From positions 1 through 6,869 of the forward strand of contig LKUH01000517.1 of NCBI GenBank assembly GCA_001412425.1: 6,869 nucleotides of DNA, read 5' to 3'. Origin of the DNA: Candidatus Cloacimonas sp. SDB. GTDB taxonomy: Bacteria; Cloacimonadota; Cloacimonadia; Cloacimonadales; TCS61. How positions within the stretch are numbered: the stretch's first letter is position 1; the number at the start of each line of letters is the position of its first letter. Below are positions 1-6,103 of the stretch, piece by piece. Position numbers and translations under genes: made by a program. The notes below the pieces were generated by a model, which was given only the letters and a program-made list of their open reading frames with translations, had not been told where the DNA came from and searched no databases.

Positions 1-25
1 CTCCCTCTGTTAATCCTGATATTTT

Positions 26-379
26 TTAATCTACTAATAAAACTTCTTTTATCGCTTTTTTAAATGATTCTTTGGGAAGCGCTCCCATTGCCATTTGAGG
101 TTTCCCCTGTAACGGAGCAAATAGCAGAGAGGGAATACTTCTTATATTGAAAGCAGCCGCAAGTTCCTGTTCTTTTTCCGTATCTACTTTGTAGATATTA
201 ATTTTCCCTTTATATTCATCAGCTAATTCTTCCAATACAGGTGTTACCATTTTGCAGGGCCCACACCAATCCGCATAAAAATCAATTATTACAGGCAGAT
301 CACCTTCAAATTTCCAGTCTTGATTTTCTTCATAATTAAAAACTTTTTCTTTAAAAGTTTCTTTAGTTAATAACTCCAT
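26..379 (-). CDS. trxA: Thioredoxin, cytosolic
   Basis: Small dithiol-disulfide oxidoreductase that would reduce protein disulfides in the cytoplasm, normally recharged by thioredoxin reductase (not in this window). With the start chosen here it has 117 residues and no signal peptide. The active site WCGPC lies at residues 38-42 in the strand-helix context DFYADWCGPCK, and the cis-proline motif IRSIPS places Pro at 83, both standard for the family. About 25 residues precede the core strand (the FKEKVFNYEENQDWKFEG segment), an N-terminal extension also present in the second thioredoxin of this window. The open frame extends to a TTG at 394, but that version would contain its own Shine-Dalgarno (AAGGAG, 385-390). 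ATG at 379 (5-base spacing) or 382 (2-base spacing) is therefore the likely start. It is transcribed divergently from the ferritin-like gene. Family assignment is secure; the exact start is uncertain by one codon. Confidence 0.96.
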   Translation of the reverse strand: MELLTKETFKEKVFNYEENQDWKFEGDLPVIIDFYADWCGPCKMVTPVLEELADEYKGKINIYKVDTEKEQELAAAFNIRSIPSLLFAPLQGKPQMAMGALPKESFKKAIKEVLLVD

Positions 380-384
380 CATAA

Positions 385-390
385 CTCCTT
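385..390 (-). promoter_or_regulatory. Ribosome binding site deciding the thioredoxin start
   Basis: On the minus strand the sequence reads AAAGGAG, TT, ATG ATG GAG. A consensus Shine-Dalgarno sits 2 bases before the first ATG and 5 bases before the second. This rules against the longer TTG-initiated reading, which would encode the Shine-Dalgarno as codons, and favours initiation at 379 over 382. Confidence 0.75.
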
Positions 391-406
391 TCAATTTTTA
401 GGAAAT

Positions 407-434
407 AATATAACAAATTATTTACTCATGTCAA
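407..434 (-). promoter_or_regulatory. Sigma70-type promoter of the cytosolic thioredoxin gene
   Basis: Minus-strand -35 TTGACA (429-434, perfect match) is followed after 16 bases by TATATT (407-412, 5 of 6). A TATTAT with an 18-base spacer (405-410) overlaps it as an alternative -10. The start codon lies about 27 bases downstream, giving a short leader with the Shine-Dalgarno. The -35 lies in the 10-bp block TATTTGACAT, which recurs exactly in the promoter of the glutaredoxin-thioredoxin operon at the other end of the window. Confidence 0.65.
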
Positions 435-507
435 ATATCTATCCTGACAAATTTATTTTTTTCTCGATTACAAAATACTCCCAATTCGCGGAAATCCATC
501 TTTATTC

Positions 508-535
508 TTTACAGGAAAATTCAATAAGATATTTT
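508..535 (+). promoter_or_regulatory. Possible promoter of the ferritin-like/desulfurase operon
   Basis: TTTACA (508-513, 5 of 6 to the -35 consensus) is followed by a 16-base spacer and TATTTT (530-535, 4 of 6). Transcription would begin near 542, leaving a leader of only about 13 bases that barely includes the Shine-Dalgarno at 544-550. That makes the assignment weak. A promoter is needed somewhere in 395-554 because the upstream gene points the other way, and no better plus-strand match was seen. Confidence 0.25.
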
Positions 536-543
536 TTTGCAAT

Positions 544-550
544 AAGGGGG
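544..550 (+). promoter_or_regulatory. Ribosome binding site of the ferritin-like gene
   Basis: The purine run AAGGGGG ends 4 bases before the ATG at 555. It differs from the usual AGGAGG by a G in place of A and has somewhat short spacing. It is the only Shine-Dalgarno-like element near this start and supports the chosen ATG. Confidence 0.55.
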
Positions 551-554
551 TATT

Positions 555-1043
555 ATGGATTTTATTGAATATGCTTTAAAAATGGAAGACAAAACCAAAC
601 ATTATTATCTTGAACTAGCAGATAAATGTATCCAAAATGAAGGCATCAAGAACATTTTAAACATGCTTGCAAGCGAACATGAAAAACATTATGATACGTT
701 AAAATTGATGGAACAGGATAAATGTAATTCTATGGAAAAAACCGAATCTTTTAAAGAAGTAGATGAAATTTTCAATCAGATGAAACAAAATAAAGAAACT
801 TTTCATTGTGATATTGACCAGTTGACACTTTATGAGAAAGCACTGAACCTGGTAGAAAAAAAATACAATTTTTATTCTGAGACATTAAAAAATATCGATT
901 GCCCGGAAAATAAAAAAATAATTGAACAGATCAGGGCGGAAGAAAAGCATCAGAAATATGTACTTGAAAATATTATAGAAATGGTAAATCGCCCTTCAGT
1001 ATGGATTGAAAACGCTGAATTCTATCATTTTGAAGAATATTAA
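555..1043 (+). CDS. Ferritin-like (rubrerythrin-family) diiron protein
   Basis: A 162-residue all-helical protein of the ferritin-like/rubrerythrin superfamily, expected to bind a diiron centre and act in iron handling or peroxide/oxygen detoxification. By-eye ligand assignment on the four helices: Glu11 (ALKMEDK), His42 and His45 (LASEHEKHY), Glu101 (ALNLVEKKYNFY), Glu129 and His132 (RAEEKHQ). The second pair is normally E-x-x-H; here the Glu position is His42, flanked by Glu41 and Glu43. There is no C-terminal rubredoxin domain (no CxxC pairs), so it is not a full rubrerythrin and would need an external electron donor if it is a peroxidase. The C-terminal WIENAEFYHFEEY tail is aromatic and acidic. 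Its stop codon overlaps the start of the cysteine desulfurase by one base, implying co-translation and a link with Fe-S metabolism. Superfamily is confident; the reaction is not known from sequence. Confidence 0.85.
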   Translation: MDFIEYALKMEDKTKHYYLELADKCIQNEGIKNILNMLASEHEKHYDTLKLMEQDKCNSMEKTESFKEVDEIFNQMKQNKETFHCDIDQLTLYEKALNLVEKKYNFYSETLKNIDCPENKKIIEQIRAEEKHQKYVLENIIEMVNRPSVWIENAEFYHFEEY

Positions 1044-2173
1044 TGCAGCACATCTATCTGGATTATAATGCTTCTACTCCGCTTCTTGCAGAAGTAGCGG
1101 ATGCGATGCAGCCTTATCTGATCAATTTCTTTGGAAATCCCTCCAGCAGACACTGGTATGGGCGGCAAAGCAGAGAGGCAATTGAGCTAGCTAGAGCTCA
1201 AGTTGCACACCTCCTGAACTGTTGTCCTGAAGAAATTATTTTTACCAGCGGTGGTACAGAATCAAACAACTATGCTATAAAAGGAAGTGCCTTTGCCAGA
1301 ACCGATATAGGTAATCATATTATTACATCAGCTATTGAGCATCCTGCCGTTTTGAATGTATGCAGATATCTGGAAAAATTCGGATTTGAAACAACATATA
1401 TTGCGGTTGATGAATTTGGAATTATAGATTTGGAAGAACTTGTGGACAGCATTAAGCCAACCACAATTTTAATTTCCATAATGCAGGCAAATAATGAAAC
1501 AGGGAGCATACAGCCAATTAAAGAAATTGCTGAAATAGCCGAAGAAAATAATATTATTTTTCATACTGACGCCGCCCAATCTGTTGGGAAAATCTCCGTT
1601 AATGTAAAAAACCTGGGAATTGATCTGCTTTCAGTTGCAGGCCATAAAATGTATGCCCCAAAAGGTGTTGGAGTGCTATATAAAAAGAAAAACATCAAAT
1701 TAGATAAATTCATGCATGGAGCAAATCACGAAGGAGATAACAGGGCCGGCACAGAAAACGTACTAGAAATAGTAGGTTTAGGCAAAGCTGCAGAGATAGC
1801 CTCAAGAGATTTGGCTTCCAACTATGAACACTTTAAAGAACTTCGTGACCTGCTACATAAAACATTAAAAAAGAACTTTCCTGATCTTAAACTGAACGGA
1901 CACCCTGAATTCAGATTACCTAACACTCTGAATATAAGTTTCCCAAATATAAAAGCAGATCTTCTTTTAGACGAACTGGAATCATTAGCTGCCTCTGCAG
2001 GGGCAGCCTGCCATTCAGGTTCAGTAGAAATTTCTCATGTCTTGCAGGCAATGAGAGTACCGGAAAAATTCGCAATGGGTGCTATCAGATTTTCAACGGG
2101 CAGATATACAACCCGAAAAGAAATTGAAGAAGCTGCCCAAACAATTATTGATACAGTTAGATTAATTAGATAA
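1043..2173 (+). CDS. Cysteine desulfurase, class I NifS-like (possible selenocysteine lyase)
   Basis: Pyridoxal-phosphate enzyme, fold type I (class V aminotransferase family), 376 residues, full length. It would convert cysteine to alanine and pass the sulfur as a persulfide for Fe-S cluster or other thio-cofactor assembly. Visible motifs: YLDYNASTPL (5-14) at the N-terminus; FTSGGTESNN (67-76) for the phosphate; His100 in AIEH, which stacks on the cofactor; HTDAAQ (174-179) with Asp176 and Gln179; SVAGHK with the Schiff-base Lys202; RAGTEN (234-239); and the catalytic Cys323 in SAGAACHSGSVEISHVL. The loop after Cys323 is class-I in character, but GAACHS differs from the GSACTS of housekeeping IscS/NifS and resembles eukaryotic selenocysteine lyases. 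The ATG sits in TAATG, overlapping the previous stop, with only a weak GAAG ahead, so translation probably depends on coupling. No scaffold (IscU/NifU) gene is adjacent. Confident as a desulfurase family member; selenocysteine specificity is open. Confidence 0.93.
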   Translation: MQHIYLDYNASTPLLAEVADAMQPYLINFFGNPSSRHWYGRQSREAIELARAQVAHLLNCCPEEIIFTSGGTESNNYAIKGSAFARTDIGNHIITSAIEHPAVLNVCRYLEKFGFETTYIAVDEFGIIDLEELVDSIKPTTILISIMQANNETGSIQPIKEIAEIAEENNIIFHTDAAQSVGKISVNVKNLGIDLLSVAGHKMYAPKGVGVLYKKKNIKLDKFMHGANHEGDNRAGTENVLEIVGLGKAAEIASRDLASNYEHFKELRDLLHKTLKKNFPDLKLNGHPEFRLPNTLNISFPNIKADLLLDELESLAASAGAACHSGSVEISHVLQAMRVPEKFAMGAIRFSTGRYTTRKEIEEAAQTIIDTVRLIR

Positions 2174-2267
2174 ATTATAGTTTTAATACGATTTTTTTAC
2201 TTCAAATAATGGCTGATATTAGAATATATTTGTGTATAATGGCTATATTTAACTATCTGTAATATTG

Positions 2268-2281
2268 ATAATTGCAATTAT
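2268..2281. promoter_or_regulatory. Perfect 14-bp palindrome, possible operator
   Basis: ATAATTGCAATTAT reads identically on both strands. It lies in the spacer between the desulfurase and deacetylase genes, centred about 27 bases upstream of the TTGACT -35-like element, where an activator or repressor dimer could bind. AT-rich spacers produce palindromes by chance, so the regulatory role is inferred. Confidence 0.35.
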
Positions 2282-2298
2282 GATTTCCAGTTTATTGC

Positions 2299-2327
2299 TT
2301 GACTCAAAATATCCATTTAAATATTTA
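2299..2327 (+). promoter_or_regulatory. Candidate promoter of the deacetylase/acetyl-CoA synthetase operon
   Basis: TTGACT (2299-2304, 5 of 6) is followed by a 17-base spacer and TATTTA (2322-2327, only 3 of 6). It lies about 70 bases before the deacetylase start. The rest of the 224-base spacer (2174-2397) also contains an exact TATAAT at 2235-2240 with no recognisable -35, and no clear terminator for the upstream operon. The promoter position is therefore tentative. Confidence 0.35.
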
Positions 2328-2397
2328 GATTTCTTTCAGAGATTAAATGATCTTAATTTTTGTTTTAATGTAAAAACGATTATGAAGAGAGTGATAT

Positions 2398-3360
2398 ATG
2401 AATTTGATTTATAATCCTATATTTCTTGAGCATGACACCGGTATGCATCCTGAAAATAAAAAGAGACTTTCATCCCTGGGTGAGCTACCGGTTTCAGAAA
2501 TTATTAATGGCGAGGAATACCTTCAGCTGGTACATACTCCAGAATATATCAGCAGAGTTAAAAAAGCATGTGAAGAAGAAGTGGGTCACATCGATGCTGA
2601 TACAATAGTTTCAAAAGGAAGTTATGAAGCTGCTATCTATGCGGTGGGTGCAACAATTATGGCTGCTGAAAAAGGTGATTTTGCTCTTACAAGGCCACCG
2701 GGCCATCATGCACATCCCGATCGATCCAGTGGATTCTGCTTATTCAATAATATTGCTATCGCAGCAAAGTATCATGCTAATAAAGGTAAAAAAGTTCTTA
2801 TAATTGATTTTGACGGACATTTAGGATGCGGTACAAATAAGATTTTCTATAGTTCAAACAAAGTCATGTATTGGTCTATTCACCAATTTCCGGCTTTCCC
2901 GGGAGGTGGTGATGCTGACGAAATTGGTGAAGGTGAAGGTGCAGGATTCACGATAAATATTCCCCTTCCTTTCGGAAGTGCCGATGAAATTTTTATGGAT
3001 GCTTTTGAGAGTTTTTTGCCTGTTGCCAAAGTATTCCAACCCGATATTGTGGGTATTTCTGCAGGTTTTGATTCTCATTATTATGATCTGCTTCTTGATC
3101 TGCGATTATCTGTAAATACATTTTATAGAATTGGGAAATTGATTTCAGAAAATTTTGAAAATACATTTGCTACACTGGAAGGTGGATATAATATTGAAGT
3201 ATTTCCCAAATGTCTTTATAATTTTCTTGATGGTATAAATGGTAAAGAAATGCGATTCAAAGAAAGAAATACTGATTCTCTTATTCAGACCTATTATGAA
3301 TATGAGGGACGTAAAGCTATGGCAGTTCAGAAATTGAGAAAATACTGGAATGTAATTTAA
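2398..3360 (+). CDS. Class-II/AcuC-type zinc-dependent deacetylase (histone deacetylase superfamily)
   Basis: Predicted Zn-dependent hydrolase removing acetyl groups from lysine side chains, or possibly from polyamines or other small amides, in the cytoplasm; 320 residues. Catalytic features by position: RPPGHHAH with the His103-His104 pair; IDFDGH with zinc ligands Asp139 and His141; SAGFDSH with zinc ligand Asp225; LEGGYN with the transition-state Tyr264. All direct catalytic and metal residues are thus kept. The usual HHGNGT stretch after the zinc site reads HLGCGT (141-146), replacing a His and the Asn/Asp that supports His104. The N-terminal part is slightly shorter than usual between HPENKKRL and the next helix. 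A purine-rich Shine-Dalgarno (GAAGAGAG) precedes the ATG by 6 bases. Eighteen bases downstream is an acetyl-CoA synthetase/acetyltransferase fusion, which suggests it reverses acetylation carried out by its neighbour, as AcuC does opposite AcuA in Bacillus. Substrate is inferred from context. Confidence 0.9.
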   Translation: MNLIYNPIFLEHDTGMHPENKKRLSSLGELPVSEIINGEEYLQLVHTPEYISRVKKACEEEVGHIDADTIVSKGSYEAAIYAVGATIMAAEKGDFALTRPPGHHAHPDRSSGFCLFNNIAIAAKYHANKGKKVLIIDFDGHLGCGTNKIFYSSNKVMYWSIHQFPAFPGGGDADEIGEGEGAGFTINIPLPFGSADEIFMDAFESFLPVAKVFQPDIVGISAGFDSHYYDLLLDLRLSVNTFYRIGKLISENFENTFATLEGGYNIEVFPKCLYNFLDGINGKEMRFKERNTDSLIQTYYEYEGRKAMAVQKLRKYWNVI

Positions 3361-3378
3361 ATAAAAAAGGAACCAAAC

Positions 3379-6060
3379 ATGAGTATTCAAAAAATGACTA
3401 AAATTTTCAACCCCAAAGTTGTTGCAGTTTTTGGAGCTTCAGCCAGAGAAGGAAGTGTAGGATTCTCTTTGATAAATAATATTATTGGCTCCGGATTCGA
3501 TGGGATTGTTTATCCAATTAACCCCAAAAGAACTAATGTCCTTGGAGTAAAAACCTATAGCAGTCTGGAAAGTATCTCGGAAAAAGTAGACCTGGCCATC
3601 ATTGCAACACCTGCTAAAACAGTTCCCGCCATTGTAGAAAATTGTGGCAAAGCCGGTGTATCTGGAATCTTACTTATTTCTGCTGGTTTTGCTGAAGCCG
3701 GAGCAGAAGGCAAAAAACTTATGAAACAAATAGCTGACTCAATAAAAAAATATAAGATGAGATTGATTGGTCCAAATTGCCTGGGTTTCATAAAACCTTC
3801 TATTAAATTAAATGCCAGTTTTGCTACAAAAATGGCACTGCCGGGCAATATAGCTTTTATATCTCAAAGTGGTGCCCTTTGCACAGCTATTCTGGACTGG
3901 TCAATCAAGCAGAATGTCGGTTTCAGCCATTTTGTATCAATAGGATCAATGATGGACGTAAGCTTTCATGATCTGATCGATTATTTTGGCAGTGATCCTC
4001 AAACAAACAGTATAGTAATATATATGGAATCATTGACCAAGGCCAGAAATTTTTTAAGTGCAGCTAGAGCTTTTTCCAGAAACAAACCCATAATCGTTCT
4101 GAAAGCAGGTAAAAGTTCCGAAGGTGCCCAGGCAGCAATGTCTCATACCGGTAGTTTAGCCGGAAACGATTTTGTTTTTAATGCTGCTTTTAAAAGAGCT
4201 GGCGTTATTCGAGTCGATACTATAGAAGAACTTTTCAATATTGCCCAGGCTTTAGCAATGCAACCCAAACCTAATAATAATAGACTGGCAATAATTACAA
4301 ATGCCGGTGGTCCTGGAGTTATAGCGACCGATACACTTATCGACCGTGGTGGAAAACTGGCAAAATTATCACCTGAAACGATTGAAGCATTAAACAAACA
4401 CCTCTCACCCAATTGGAGTAAGAGTAATCCAGTGGATGTTCTCGGTGACGCCGGCCCGGAACAATATGCCAAAGCACTGGAACTTTGCGCTAAGGATAAG
4501 AACGTAGATGGTATACTGGTGATTTTGACTCCTCAGTCCATGACAAATCCAACCGAAGTTGCACGCAAGGTAGCAATTATTTCCAAAGGCTGCCGTAAAA
4601 CTGTATTAGCTTCCTGGATGGGAGCTGATGATATAGAAGCAGGGCAGCGTCTACTGGAAAACAACAAAATCCCAGTTTATCAGGCTCCGGAAAGTGCAGT
4701 TAAATGCTTTATACTAATGCATAATTATTCCCGAAATCTGGAAATACTGCACGAGACACCATCACATATACCAAGCCAATTTCATCCTAAACAAGCTGAA
4801 AGTAGAAAATTGATCAATAAAGTCCTGGCAGATAATAGAACAATTATGACCGAGTTTGAAGCAAAACAATTATTAGATTATTATCAGATCCCTGTTATAA
4901 AGAATGACCTGGCAAATTCGGAAGATGAAGCGGTTGCAATTGCAGAAAATTTTGGTTATCCACTTGTAATGAAAATAGCTTCACCAGACATTCTGCATAA
5001 AACTGATGTCGGCGGTGTGATCTTGAATATTGTCAATAAGACAGAAGTGAGAGCTGCTTACAAAAAGATAATGAAATCCTCCCGCGAAAAAGTTCCCGAA
5101 GCTGATATCAGAGGTATTTTTGTGGAACAGATGATGAAACGGAAATATGAGTTGATCATAGGATGCAAAAAAGATCCTATTTTTGGACCGACCATAATAT
5201 TCGGTATGGGCGGTGTTGCTGTTGAAATCTTCAAAGATACAAGAGTCGGTTTACCTCCGTTAAATATGGCATTAGCCATGAGAATAATTGAAGATACCAA
5301 AATCTACAAACTAATAAAAGGCTATAGAGGTATGCCAGGAGCTGATATTCCCTCTATTCAGTTCCTGCTGTATAAATTTGCCTATCTTATTATGGACTTT
5401 CCTCAGATCAAAGAAATTGATATAAATCCCTTTGGAGTAGATGAACGTGGGGGTGTAGTACTGGACGCAAAAGTTCTTCTGGATAAATCAGAAAAAGATG
5501 CTCCGATTAATACCAGTAGACACCTGGTGATTTCGCCCTATCCTTCTGAATATACAACAGAATTTATCATGAATAATGGTCAAAAAGCCATCTTAAGAGC
5601 AATTAAACCTGAAGATGAATTCATGGAACAAGAAATGTTCTCCAATTTCTCGGAAAGAACTCAAAGGTTCCGTTTCTTCCAGTTAATTAAAGATATTTCC
5701 CATGAAGAACTTATTAGATATACTCAGATAGATTATGATCGTGAAATTGCCATAATTGCTGAAGTAGAAGAAAATGGGAAAAAAATGATGGCTGGTGTTG
5801 TAAGATTGATCGCTGATCAATATAATGAAACTGCAGAATTCGCTATTGTTATTGCAGATCCCTGGCAGAATCTCGGATTAGGTAATAAGTTTACAGACTA
5901 TATCCACAATATTGCCAGAAAGAGGGGAATTCAGAAAATCACAGCAAATATTCTGGCAAATAACCACATTATGCTGCATATGTTCAAGAAAAGAGGTTTC
6001 ACACTGGAAAAACAAGAAGACAGCTATTATGCCGAACTTGTTATTAATGAACCGAAATAG
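3379..6060 (+). CDS. NDP-forming acetyl/acyl-CoA synthetase fused to a GNAT acetyltransferase (Pat-like architecture)
   Basis: An 893-residue fusion. Modules: CoA-binding Rossmann domain (about 8-135, GASAREGSVG at 19-28, GPNCLG at 131-136); succinyl-CoA-ligase-like domains (about 150-460) with phosphorylatable His256 in SHTGSLAG; ATP-grasp domain (about 480-705) with His540 in the SPDILHKTDVGGV stretch, GMGGVAVE (609-616) and EIDINPF (679-685); and a C-terminal GNAT domain (about 735-890) with acetyl-CoA loop Q830-N-L-G-L-G835 and Glu820 as candidate general base. The synthetase would catalyse acetyl-CoA + ADP + Pi to acetate + ATP + CoA, conserving energy in anaerobes. The GNAT would acetylate protein lysines. 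Module order and length match the Pat/YfiQ protein acetyltransferases of enterobacteria. In those, as I recall, the synthetase part has lost catalytic residues; here both key His are present. Shine-Dalgarno AAGGAA (3367-3372) lies 6 bases before the ATG. It is probably co-transcribed with the deacetylase. The acyl substrate and nucleotide cannot be read from sequence. Confidence 0.93.
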   Translation: MSIQKMTKIFNPKVVAVFGASAREGSVGFSLINNIIGSGFDGIVYPINPKRTNVLGVKTYSSLESISEKVDLAIIATPAKTVPAIVENCGKAGVSGILLISAGFAEAGAEGKKLMKQIADSIKKYKMRLIGPNCLGFIKPSIKLNASFATKMALPGNIAFISQSGALCTAILDWSIKQNVGFSHFVSIGSMMDVSFHDLIDYFGSDPQTNSIVIYMESLTKARNFLSAARAFSRNKPIIVLKAGKSSEGAQAAMSHTGSLAGNDFVFNAAFKRAGVIRVDTIEELFNIAQALAMQPKPNNNRLAIITNAGGPGVIATDTLIDRGGKLAKLSPETIEALNKHLSPNWSKSNPVDVLGDAGPEQYAKALELCAKDKNVDGILVILTPQSMTNPTEVARKVAIISKGCRKTVLASWMGADDIEAGQRLLENNKIPVYQAPESAVKCFILMHNYSRNLEILHETPSHIPSQFHPKQAESRKLINKVLADNRTIMTEFEAKQLLDYYQIPVIKNDLANSEDEAVAIAENFGYPLVMKIASPDILHKTDVGGVILNIVNKTEVRAAYKKIMKSSREKVPEADIRGIFVEQMMKRKYELIIGCKKDPIFGPTIIFGMGGVAVEIFKDTRVGLPPLNMALAMRIIEDTKIYKLIKGYRGMPGADIPSIQFLLYKFAYLIMDFPQIKEIDINPFGVDERGGVVLDAKVLLDKSEKDAPINTSRHLVISPYPSEYTTEFIMNNGQKAILRAIKPEDEFMEQEMFSNFSERTQRFRFFQLIKDISHEELIRYTQIDYDREIAIIAEVEENGKKMMAGVVRLIADQYNETAEFAIVIADPWQNLGLGNKFTDYIHNIARKRGIQKITANILANNHIMLHMFKKRGFTLEKQEDSYYAELVINEPK

Positions 6061-6103
6061 AGATATTGTTAGTTTAGTATTTTTCTTTCGTTCCGGACAA
6101 AAA

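Noticed and set aside
380..394. Longer thioredoxin starting at TTG 394
   Set aside because: The extra codons contain the AAGGAG ribosome binding site, and an ATG follows at the right distance, so the TTG start is improbable.
1043..2173. Reading the desulfurase as a SufS (class II) enzyme
   Set aside because: The catalytic Cys is in GAACHSGSVEISHVL, a longer loop of class-I type, without the RxGHHCA motif of SufS.
2170..2200. Possible rho-independent terminator after the desulfurase (T-run at 2192-2198)
   Set aside because: The T-run is preceded only by a four-base AT stem, too weak to call.
2209..2262. 17-codon small frame ATG GCT GAT in the spacer after the desulfurase
   Set aside because: It has no Shine-Dalgarno and no recognisable leader-peptide features.
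2854..3390. Minus-strand open frames of 74 and 81 codons opposite the deacetylase gene
   Set aside because: They lie wholly or mostly opposite a gene with a complete catalytic motif set, have no recognisable domain, and are low-complexity shadows.
4143..4472. 109-codon minus-strand frame inside the synthetase fusion
   Set aside because: It lies opposite the conserved ligase domain, its leucine/serine/proline-rich composition is typical of antisense reading, and no family is recognised.
6050..6093. Possible terminator hairpin CGAAA...TTTCG between the convergent genes
   Set aside because: The stem is only five base pairs with a loop of about 28 bases, partly inside the coding end, and has no adjoining T-run in the right place.
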